Made by a program: the position numbers and the translations under genes. Below the pieces are notes generated by a model. The model made no database searches. It worked only from the letters and a program-made list of their open reading frames with translations, and was not told where the DNA came from. Shown here piece after piece: positions 1 through 7,293 of a DNA stretch of 57,827 nt. The stretch lies in assembly GCA_023284085.1 (NCBI GenBank), contig JAKVHY010000037.1, positions 1-57,827 of the forward strand, written 5' to 3'. Source of the DNA: Shewanella benthica. Its GTDB lineage: Bacteria; Pseudomonadota; Gammaproteobacteria; Enterobacterales; Shewanellaceae. Numbering within the stretch: the stretch's first letter is position 1; each line of letters opens with the position of its first letter.

Positions 1-338
1 AATAAAAGGGAAACGTCTAGCTACAAAACACGGTTTTAGTAGTGGATGTTTTACTTGTACTTGATGCTGCATTTAATAACTCTCTGAACAACTGAGCGAT
101 ATAATAGCGATCGCTCGTTTTTTGCACAGTGTTTTTTTTGCTTTTTTTAAATGTCACTATTTAACAGTGATATACACATTTAGAATACAGGGGTCGGAGC
201 GAATTAGAGCTTTCAGGTAAATTCAGATACTTTTTCTAATCAACATCAGGGCGAGATTTCACAGCTTGAAACTCTCCGAGCGAGAGGATTGGGGGAATAT
301 GGCATAGCCATAAGCCCATGAACGAGAAGCATGGAAGC

Positions 339-416
339 TGAACTGGCTGTTGTATATGGACATATCTTGCTGAACTGGCATTGGTATATGGATATATTTT
401 ATCGAACTGGTTATGG
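339..416. repeat. 32-bp tandem repeat, about 2.4 copies
   Basis: Units begin at 339, 371 and 403, each opening with (T/C)GAACTGG. The first two then share a GTATATGGAnATAT core, and the third is truncated. The period is 32 bp. It lies in the non-coding region before purE and its function is unknown. Confidence 0.7.
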
Positions 417-725
417 CGACTCTTCTTCGCTTAGCAATTAATATTAGCCTGGTCTGGCTTAGTATCCCTAGACGGGCTCTTTAAATCGGAGTCTGGATCA
501 CTCATTCAAGATTACTCTCTTCAGACCAATCTCCAGATTTCTCTTCTTAATTGCTCTCTCTGTCCACACATAAAATGAATAGGCATTGTGTGCTACACAA
601 AACGGTGTTTTTTGTTATTACTCTGTAGGCATTAGTTATTTGCAGTGTGGATCAAGCTAGGCGATAATCAGCCTCTGGCTTGGGGGAGCCGTTGCTGAAA
701 TCAAGCAATCGGGGCATTATTTCAT

Positions 726-731
726 TATAAT
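726..731 (+). promoter_or_regulatory. Candidate -10 element of the purE promoter
   Basis: TATAAT sits 52 bp before the purE start codon. The expected -35 position (about 703-708) matches the consensus poorly. This is therefore a candidate only, perhaps activator- or repressor-controlled. Confidence 0.3.
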
Positions 732-782
732 GCGCCACAAATTATAAGTAATTCTAAGCTATACCCTACATAAGGATTAAAA

Positions 783-1292
783 ATGAGCAAACCATTTGTT
801 GCAGTCTTGATGGGATCTGATTCTGATTTACCAACCATGCAAGCCACCCTAGATGTGCTTAAGGGCTTTGGTATTCGATTCGAAGCTAAGGTGACCTCGG
901 CTCACCGTACTCCCGCTGCGACTCACGCCTATGTGCATGATGCAGAAGAGCGCGGTTGTAAGGTCTTCATCTGCGCCGCCGGTCTGGCTGCTCACTTAGC
1001 CGGTGCTGTTGCCGGTATCACAACCCGTCCTGTGATTGGCGTCCCAATCGATTGCGGCCCACTTCAAGGCCATGATGCTTTGTTATCGACTGTGATGATG
1101 CCTGGCGGCGTACCAGTAGCCACTGTGGCTATCGGCAGCGCAGGTGCTAAGAATGCGGGTTACTTAGCCGCGCAAATCCTGGCCGTGGCTGATGATGTCT
1201 TGGCTGTTGCAGTAAAAGAGGAACGTGCCAAATCTGCCGCTGTTGTTGAAGCTAAAGATGCTAAGTTGCAAGAGAAACTCGCGAACTTTTAA
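783..1292 (+). CDS. purE: 5-(carboxyamino)imidazole ribonucleotide mutase PurE
   Basis: This 169-residue protein is the PurE step of de novo purine synthesis, which forms 4-carboxy-AIR in the cytoplasm. Visible landmarks are the N-terminal GSDSD loop (11-15), the SAHRTP motif (39-44), the CAAGLAAHLAG segment (about 64-74) and the MMPGGVPVATVAIG stretch. The ATG follows an AAGGA-type ribosome site. A strong terminator follows directly, so the gene is monocistronic. No purK is adjacent, although purE and purK are often paired. The loop GLAAHLAG differs from the GAGGAAHLPG of E. coli PurE. It could therefore be an N5-CAIR mutase with purK elsewhere, or a CO2-using AIR carboxylase. The family is certain; the substrate is less so. 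Confidence 0.95.
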   Translation: MSKPFVAVLMGSDSDLPTMQATLDVLKGFGIRFEAKVTSAHRTPAATHAYVHDAEERGCKVFICAAGLAAHLAGAVAGITTRPVIGVPIDCGPLQGHDALLSTVMMPGGVPVATVAIGSAGAKNAGYLAAQILAVADDVLAVAVKEERAKSAAVVEAKDAKLQEKLANF

Positions 1293-1317
1293 TCTCTGCT
1301 AAAGTTTGATAAATAAA

Positions 1318-1349
1318 TGCCATCGACCTAAGGTCGGTGGCATTTTTTA
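1318..1349 (+). terminator. Rho-independent terminator after purE
   Basis: A stem of about 10 bp (TGCCAtCGACC paired with GGTCGgTGGCA) around a TAA loop is followed by TTTTTTAT. It begins 25 bp after the purE stop codon. Confidence 0.9.
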
Positions 1350-1470
1350 TTATCTATAACGTTCTAATTATCCAGCTTCCTCTATGCTAATTCTCTTTCC
1401 CGGGTCGTGGTATTTTTTATTATCAATAGAGCTCTAATTCTCCAGCTTCCTCTGTGCTTATTCTCTTTCT
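1331..1470. repeat. Diverged 70-bp tandem duplication of the purE terminator flank
   Basis: The segment from the right arm of the purE terminator (1331-1400) recurs at 1401-1470 with about 80% identity by eye. Both copies include the ATTTTTTATTATC run and a shared TCCAGCTTCCTCT block. The second copy lacks the left stem arm, so it is probably not a terminator. Confidence 0.8.
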
Positions 1471-1520
1471 CGTGTGTTTACCCTGTCGCTGGTGAATCTG
1501 GTTATCCTAATATCGTCAAT

Positions 1521-3251
1521 TTAAGTGCACTGTTTTACGTGTTTATCTATCGCCTTATTGAGTGTTGGATAGAAATACAATAGCCCCTCTATGGGCTGTA
1601 CCTTGGCTCTGGTCAGGCTTCTTATTGGTTGAAACTGCAGGTTGGAAATCACCAATGTCTTCTGCTCCAGCCTGAATTTGTCCACGAGTCGATTCAATGA
1701 AGATAACCCTCCCGCATCGAGTATCGACACTCCGTCCATGTATAACACCACGACTTTCTTGTTGCGGGCTAGCACATGTATCTCGGCGAAGATGAGATCG
1801 GCTGCGGCGAAGAATAGCGGGCCATTTATCTTGATGACCAGCATCTCTTGGGGGACTGGCGTATCGACATAACTAAGATTATGGCCAATATCATAAAGCT
1901 TGGTCATGTCGGCTATCTCTTTCATGAAGAGCAGTGCGGCCAGCACTATGCCGACACTGATGGCTATCACCATGTCGAATATCACGGTGAGAGAGAAACA
2001 AGTCATAAACACCAAAATGTCGCTATGAGGTGCCTTCCTGATAAGGTGCCAAGCCTTGGGGGCCTCACTCATGTTCCAGGCGACGACGAGCAGGAGTGCT
2101 GCCATTGCCGACATAGGTAGATAGGCCAGCACTTGAGCGAGTAGGAGTAAGCTGGACAAGAGTACAAGGGAATGGATCACGGCGGCAACGGGACTCTGGG
2201 CCCCGGCTTTGACGTTGGCAGCGCTCCTCGCTATGGCTGCGGTGGCGGGAATGCCACCGAAGAAGGGGGCTATGATGTTTCCTATCCCCTGACCCAATAG
2301 TTCGCTGTTGGAGCTGTGGCGCTTACCCGTCATGCCATCGAGCACCACGGCGCACAGCAGTGACTCGATAGCCCCCAGCATGGCGATGGCAAAAGCGCTG
2401 GGTAGCAGGGCCTGTATCAAGGACCAGCTCAGTTTCAGTGTTCCTCCATCGGGACCAGCTTGCATCCAGGGCCACTCGAAGCCTGGTAGTAAGGGCGGGA
2501 TCCCCATACCTGTAGAGCCATCACTCAAGGTGTAATGAAAACGTGTGCCTATGGTCTCTATCTGAGCACCATAATGGTTGAGTGCCAATGCTAACAGGCT
2601 GCCGATGACGATGGCGGGCAGATGAGCCGGCACCTGTGTACGTAACTTGGGCCAGAGTAGCATCACCAATAAGGTGGTGAGAGCCACTGAGGTGCTGGCC
2701 AGATCGAAATCGGGCACTGACTGCACCAGCATATATGCTTTATCTAAGAAGCTTTCAGGCATGACACTCAAGGACAGGCCGAAGAAGTCCTTCACCTGAA
2801 GTGTGGCTATGACCAGGCCTATGCCGGCGGTAAAGCCTAAGGTAACAGGCTCGGGAATATATTGGATTAGTCTGCCGAGTTTGAGTAAGGCCATCATGAC
2901 CAAGATTATGCCGGACATCACAGTGGCCAGCAGTAAGCCCGCTAAGCCGAACTGATGTGCTATGGGGTAAAGCAGCACTACAAATGCGGCCGTGGGGCCG
3001 GAAATGCTGTAACGTGAGCCACCAGTGAGGGCTATGATGAAGCCACCGACTATGGCTGTGTACAGGCCATATTGAGGGGCAACGCCACTGGCAATGGCCA
3101 GGGCCATGGATAAAGGGATAGCGATGATGCCAACGGATAATCCTGCCAATACATCATGCCCCAGACGCTTGAGGGTGTACGTCTGCTTGAAACAAGACTG
3201 GATGAGGGCATGACCTAAGGTGAGAGAGAAGAGGTGGGCCTTATGTGACAC
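1521..3251 (-). CDS. dauA: SulP family anion/C4-dicarboxylate transporter with STAS domain
   Basis: This is a 576-residue inner-membrane carrier of the SLC26/SulP family. The N-terminal membrane part (about 25-435) has the family signature GIIAIPLSMALAIASGVAPQ and the conserved GGSRYSISGPTAAFV segment. The C-terminal STAS domain (about 455-565) contains the GPLFFAAAD and SILDAGGL motifs. Sequence and length closely resemble E. coli DauA (YchM), which takes up succinate and other C4-dicarboxylates under acidic, aerobic conditions. Bicarbonate or sulfate transport cannot be excluded from sequence alone. It is transcribed divergently from the VWA cluster and has no obvious operon partner. Confidence 0.88.
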   Translation of the reverse strand: MSHKAHLFSLTLGHALIQSCFKQTYTLKRLGHDVLAGLSVGIIAIPLSMALAIASGVAPQYGLYTAIVGGFIIALTGGSRYSISGPTAAFVVLLYPIAHQFGLAGLLLATVMSGIILVMMALLKLGRLIQYIPEPVTLGFTAGIGLVIATLQVKDFFGLSLSVMPESFLDKAYMLVQSVPDFDLASTSVALTTLLVMLLWPKLRTQVPAHLPAIVIGSLLALALNHYGAQIETIGTRFHYTLSDGSTGMGIPPLLPGFEWPWMQAGPDGGTLKLSWSLIQALLPSAFAIAMLGAIESLLCAVVLDGMTGKRHSSNSELLGQGIGNIIAPFFGGIPATAAIARSAANVKAGAQSPVAAVIHSLVLLSSLLLLAQVLAYLPMSAMAALLLVVAWNMSEAPKAWHLIRKAPHSDILVFMTCFSLTVIFDMVIAISVGIVLAALLFMKEIADMTKLYDIGHNLSYVDTPVPQEMLVIKINGPLFFAAADLIFAEIHVLARNKKVVVLYMDGVSILDAGGLSSLNRLVDKFRLEQKTLVISNLQFQPIRSLTRAKVQPIEGLLYFYPTLNKAIDKHVKQCT

Positions 3252-3426
3252 TGAATTTCCTGATTGAAACAGTAAACGGGACGCTATTCTGAGCCTAAGT
3301 TAGCTCTGCATGTGTGAGCCACTTCACGCAAATGAATAAGTGGCGTCACTCAGATTATTAAATCCTTTAACCCTTTTTTGTTCTTAGCCCGTTTATAGGA
3401 GTATCAACAGACAAAAGGACAGGATC

Positions 3427-5460
3427 ATGGCTCATTCGAACGCTGATTCGGCTCAAGGTTCCACAACTCATTTAGCAGCTCATCAATTCACAGCAATGAA
3501 AAGTGTGAAAGGGTTTCAATTATCACTCATTTCGGTTTCGTTACTACTGGCCTTGACTGCCTGTGGTGGTCAGCAGGGTGACGCAGAAAAAGACAGCGCA
3601 GCAGTGACTGAGCATCAGCAGCAAGAAGAGGTAAAGGAGCATCGAACACTGGCCGATCAAGCCATCTCAGATGATAAATCTGCCGATATGTCACTCTCTG
3701 TATCCAGTGACGCCTATGAGGCCGGTAAGCAGGCCAGTGAGCGCATGATTAAGATGAAATCCTTAAGCCGCCACCATGTCATGGGGCAGATGAGCGCTCC
3801 CGGTTTGCCAGCGTTTAGCCAAGCTAGCAACAGGGATAATTTTGCGAGGCAGACTGCCAATGGCATCATGGTGGCGGGAGAGATCCCGGTATCCACTTTC
3901 TCAATCGATACCGATACTGGCAGTTATACGACACTGAGGCGCTGGATCAATCAGGGACGCCTGCCAGAGAAGGGCACGGTTAGAGTCGAGGAGATGATCA
4001 ATTATTTTAATTATCAATACTCTAGCCCCTCTACAGTCGAGCAGCCATTCAGTGTCAATACCGAGCTGGCACCGTCTCCCTATAATGAGCATAAGATGTT
4101 GCTCAGAATTGGCCTCAAGGGATATGAGGTCGATAAGTCCCAGCTAGGGGCGAGCAACTTAGTCTTCCTGCTCGATGTCTCCGGCTCGATGAACTCGCAA
4201 GATAAACTGCCGCTGCTAAAGACATCATTGAAGATGCTATCCCAGCAATTGAGTGAGCAAGACCATGTCTCCATCGTTGTCTATGCCGGCGCATCGGGTG
4301 TGGTGCTAGACGGGGTAAAAGGCAACGACACTCAGGCGATTAATCAGGCATTGAATAGCCTAAAGGCGGGTGGCTCGACCAATGGCGGCGCTGGGATCCA
4401 GCAGGCCTATCGACTGGCGCAGAAACATTTCATCCAAGGTGGCGTCAATCGGGTGATCTTGGCTACCGACGGTGATTTTAATGTCGGCACCACAGATCAT
4501 CAGGCCTTGATGGACCTGATTGCTGCCAAACGTGACCAAGGCATAGCCCTAACGACCTTAGGTTTCGGTCAAGGAAATTATAACGATCACCTGATGGAAC
4601 AGCTTGCCGATAAGGGCAATGGTCATTATGCCTACATAGATACGCTCAATGAGGCGCGTAAGGTGCTGGTGGATGAGCTGAGTTCGACCCTGTTGACTAT
4701 AGCCAAAGATGTGAAGATTCAAGTGGAGTTTAATCCGGCAATCGTCGCCGAATATCGTTTGATAGGCTATGAGAATAGGGCCCTCAACCGTGAAGATTTC
4801 AATAATGACAAGGTGGATGCCGGCGAGATAGGGGCGGGTCACAGGGTCACCGCGCTCTATGAGATAAGCTATGTCGATAGTCCCAACCAGGCCAACGACA
4901 AACTCAGATATGGTTATGATAATGCTACTGGCATGGAGAAATATAGCCGGGATGAGATAGCCTTTCTCAAGTTGCGCTATAAGCCCATAGGGGAAGATAC
5001 CAGCCGTTTGATCTCATATGCGATTCGCCGAGACTCTGGGGTTAAGAGCTTAGCCCTGGCTAGCGATGACTATAGATTCTCCGCCGCAGTTGCCGGACTG
5101 GGGCAATTGATTAATCAGAGTCTCTATACCCATGACTTGAGCTATTCTAAGGTGATCGATTTGGCTAACTCAGCAATGGGCCAAGACGCGTTCGGCTATC
5201 GCCATGAGTTTGTGCAGCTCGCTAAGACAGCTCGCCTGTTGGCAGGGCAAGAGGTTGTTATCGAGGGAGAAAACATGTCGAGGGTGATTCTGCCCATCGA
5301 ACCTATTCCTAGACCTAAACTTGAGATTCTGCCCATCGAACCTATGCCCAAACCTAAGGTTGAGATCCAACCTAAATACATAGCCCCTCACATAAAATCT
5401 CCCGAATACCAGCTTGAGATAGACAAAGGGATTCAGGGCGTGCAAACTTTCCATCACTAG
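3427..5460 (+). CDS. VWA-domain lipoprotein, YfbK type
   Basis: The protein has 677 residues. An N-terminal von Willebrand-associated region (about 150-235) is followed by a VWA domain (about 240-425) with an intact MIDAS motif DVSGSM near residue 250. A YfbK-type C-terminal domain (DUF3520) follows, then a Pro-rich tail with a 13-residue repeat. A lipobox (LTAC, Cys46) ends a signal peptide that starts at Met24 (3496). Only the upstream ATG at 3427 has a ribosome site (AAGGACAGG), so the precursor may carry a 23-residue extension before the signal sequence. It leads a cluster with an ECF sigma factor and a probable anti-sigma. Its role is unknown; a metal-dependent protein-binding surface factor is likely. 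Confidence 0.85.
   Translation: MAHSNADSAQGSTTHLAAHQFTAMKSVKGFQLSLISVSLLLALTACGGQQGDAEKDSAAVTEHQQQEEVKEHRTLADQAISDDKSADMSLSVSSDAYEAGKQASERMIKMKSLSRHHVMGQMSAPGLPAFSQASNRDNFARQTANGIMVAGEIPVSTFSIDTDTGSYTTLRRWINQGRLPEKGTVRVEEMINYFNYQYSSPSTVEQPFSVNTELAPSPYNEHKMLLRIGLKGYEVDKSQLGASNLVFLLDVSGSMNSQDKLPLLKTSLKMLSQQLSEQDHVSIVVYAGASGVVLDGVKGNDTQAINQALNSLKAGGSTNGGAGIQQAYRLAQKHFIQGGVNRVILATDGDFNVGTTDHQALMDLIAAKRDQGIALTTLGFGQGNYNDHLMEQLADKGNGHYAYIDTLNEARKVLVDELSSTLLTIAKDVKIQVEFNPAIVAEYRLIGYENRALNREDFNNDKVDAGEIGAGHRVTALYEISYVDSPNQANDKLRYGYDNATGMEKYSRDEIAFLKLRYKPIGEDTSRLISYAIRRDSGVKSLALASDDYRFSAAVAGLGQLINQSLYTHDLSYSKVIDLANSAMGQDAFGYRHEFVQLAKTARLLAGQEVVIEGENMSRVILPIEPIPRPKLEILPIEPMPKPKVEIQPKYIAPHIKSPEYQLEIDKGIQGVQTFHH
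5287..5364 (+). repeat. In-frame 39-bp repeat in the VWA protein tail
   Basis: Two 39-bp units encode ILPIEPxPxPKxE and are followed by a partial third (IQPK...). This Pro-rich tail lies beyond the last conserved domain, so it is probably a flexible linker or a cell-wall/protein-binding tail. Confidence 0.85.
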
Positions 5461-5527
5461 TCTATCTATATTCTCTCCCTCGATAGGTTTACGGCCTAAG
5501 GGAGAGGCGTTTCAGCAGGAGAGCTGT

Positions 5528-6142
5528 GTGGCACAAGCGTTAGGGCAAGATAAATCGACAGAGGCGGAGATAGATCAGCGCTTAATGCTGAACTATGCCA
5601 GTGGAGACACCTCGGCATTTGAAACTCTCTATCTAAAACATAAGGGTGGCTTGTATCGTTATTTTGTCCGCCAGATAGGGGATAAGCAGCTGGCGGAAGA
5701 CCTCTATCAGGAGACATGGGGGCGGATCATCAAATCTGCATCCAGTTACCAGGCCGATGCTAAATTTACGACCTGGATCTATAAAATTGCCCATAACTTG
5801 CTTATCGACCACGTTAGAGCGGTGAAACCTGTCGACCTGTTTAGCGAGACCTTTACTGAGGAGCAAGACGCCGAAGCCTTGCTGCCCAGTGATGAGATGT
5901 CACCGGACAGGGCGATGGAGGATAGTTTCAAGGCTAGCCTGCTTAAACGTTGCATAGCATTATTACCGACGGTGCAGAAAGAAGCCTTGTTATTGAATAT
6001 GGAGGCGGGCTTTACCGCCAGTGCCATCGCAGATATCGTCGGCGTGACACTCGAAGCGACCAAGAGTCGCATTCGCTATGCCAACCAAGGTCTGAAAACC
6101 TGTGTGATGAATAAGTGGCAGGAGGTTCAAAATGAAAGATGA
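5528..6142 (+). CDS. ECF-type RNA polymerase sigma factor
   Basis: This is a 204-residue group 4 sigma-70 protein. Region 2 (about 22-95) has the typical LAEDLYQETWGRIIKSASSY and FTTWIYKIAHNLLIDHVR segments. Region 4 (about 135-190) ends in a helix-turn-helix with GVTLEATKSRIRYANQGLK. The start is GTG with a CAGGAG ribosome site 6-7 bases upstream. It lies 67 bp after the VWA gene, and its last 11 bases overlap the next gene, which points to translational coupling with an anti-sigma partner. Target promoters are unknown; autoregulation of the cluster is a reasonable guess. Confidence 0.92.
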   Translation: MAQALGQDKSTEAEIDQRLMLNYASGDTSAFETLYLKHKGGLYRYFVRQIGDKQLAEDLYQETWGRIIKSASSYQADAKFTTWIYKIAHNLLIDHVRAVKPVDLFSETFTEEQDAEALLPSDEMSPDRAMEDSFKASLLKRCIALLPTVQKEALLLNMEAGFTASAIADIVGVTLEATKSRIRYANQGLKTCVMNKWQEVQNER

Positions 6143-7019
6143 TCAAAACAATAAGCCTGCGACTGAACAGGCTGAGGAATTCGATAGTGAGCTGCAGACC
6201 TGGTATAAGTTGCAGGCCCAAGAGCAACCTAGCAGTGAACTCGATGATAGCATAATCAAGATGGCTACTGAGGCGAGCGCCGTGAGCAATCAAGCTTCGG
6301 TTGATAGCAGTCAGTATGAAGCCCCATTAGCTGGCGACAAGATCACTGACAATGTGGTGCGAGTCGAGAATCGTTTTTGGCGAAAGAATAGATGGGCATT
6401 ATCGTCGGCCGCCTCCGTGATGCTGGTGGTGACTGTGGTCATGTTAAATCCTCAAAGCCCTCAAGAGATCCTCTCCGATGATGCCATGCCCATGATGATG
6501 CAGATGAGCCAGCCGCTCGATGAACAGCTTGAATCGTTACAGGCAGATGCTGTCGAAGGGGCTCGTTTTAAAGCTGTGAGTTCCGCTATGAAGCGTGAAT
6601 CCTTGCAAGCCGATGCTGTCGATGTGAAGGGTGAGTCCAGACAAGCACCCAGGACACCGAGCACAATGCCGGCATCGGAACAGCAGTTTGACGGGGCAGC
6701 CGCGCCGAAAATGAAACAGACGGGAGAAGGCGCTGATGACAGAGCTAAGCTAGGCGCCGAGGCGCCGAGTAGCCTGTCGCTGTCGAGCAAGCCTTTATCG
6801 AGTCATGCGTTACCTAACAAGAGTGTGCCACAACGTGAGGCTGTGGTGAGTGCCAAGCAAGCATTGAATCATCTGCAAAACTTGATCGATTCGAAACTGT
6901 GGGATGAGGCTGAGAAGCTAGCCAACAAGATTGCCAAGCAGTATCCATACCTCGAAGAGTCTGAGCATCCTCAGCATCAAAGGTGGAGTGAGTTGCAGGC
7001 AGAAATAACAGCGCACTAG
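6132..7019 (+). CDS. Probable membrane anti-sigma factor
   Basis: The 295-residue protein has an acidic cytoplasmic N-terminus (about 1-90) and a single membrane helix (WALSSAASVMLVVTVVMLNP, about 93-112). A long low-complexity periplasmic region rich in Ala, Ser and Gln follows. A 22-residue internal repeat begins with ESLQADAV and occurs twice (66-bp period, from 6531 and 6597). The C-terminus (about 235-290) is helical. I see no zinc-binding anti-sigma motif. The 11-bp overlap with the sigma gene and the one-helix topology are the main support for the anti-sigma call, so the function is inferred from context. Confidence 0.65.
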   Translation: MKDDQNNKPATEQAEEFDSELQTWYKLQAQEQPSSELDDSIIKMATEASAVSNQASVDSSQYEAPLAGDKITDNVVRVENRFWRKNRWALSSAASVMLVVTVVMLNPQSPQEILSDDAMPMMMQMSQPLDEQLESLQADAVEGARFKAVSSAMKRESLQADAVDVKGESRQAPRTPSTMPASEQQFDGAAAPKMKQTGEGADDRAKLGAEAPSSLSLSSKPLSSHALPNKSVPQREAVVSAKQALNHLQNLIDSKLWDEAEKLANKIAKQYPYLEESEHPQHQRWSELQAEITAH

Positions 7020-7060
7020 CCGGCTGATTTCTCTACATTACATTTCTCTGTTATTTAATA

Positions 7061-7200
7061 GCATAAAGGCAGTTATCGATATGATAGCTGCCTTTTTTGT
7101 TTGTACACATTCCATCCATTCCATCCCCTGTTAATTCAGAGGATAAGGGCAGTTAACGCTATGCTAGCTGTCTCAATGAGTTTGTACACATTTGCTAATG
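7061..7200. repeat. Imperfect 80-bp-period duplication of the terminator region
   Basis: About 57 bp containing the terminator (from 7061) recurs from 7141. The second copy keeps GGCAGTTA.CG.TATG.TAGCTG and TTTGTACACATT but has lost the closing stem bases and the T-run. The second copy looks like a decayed relic of the same terminator. Confidence 0.75.
7067..7098 (+). terminator. Terminator of the VWA/sigma/anti-sigma cluster
   Basis: The hairpin AGGCAGttATC / GATagCTGCCT is followed by TTTTTTG, about 50 bp after the last stop codon of the cluster. Confidence 0.85.
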
Positions 7201-7293
7201 ATTTATGTACTAATTATTACTGTTGGTTTAATCAAAGTTTGCTACCTTGTTGACCTTGAAAAAATAATATCAATAATAAATAACGAGCTAATC

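Larger units (their letters stand above)
1..782. other. Long non-coding stretch upstream of purE
   Basis: No convincing coding region is visible on either strand. The stretch contains an imperfect hairpin at 21-42 and a 32-bp tandem repeat at 339-416. It also has a region of short inverted repeats around 485-545 and an AT-rich segment with a good -10 hexamer (TATAAT) at 726-731, close to purE. I could not match it to a known riboswitch or small RNA, and I found no good PurR operator. It is long for a leader, so an unrecognised RNA gene or a decayed gene is possible. Confidence 0.5.

Noticed and set aside
590..625. Possible PurR operator near purE
   Set aside because: An ACAAAACGG-like palindrome is present, but it does not match the PurR consensus well enough.
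1642..2535. Plus-strand open frames inside dauA
   Set aside because: They are antisense shadows of a clearly conserved SulP gene.
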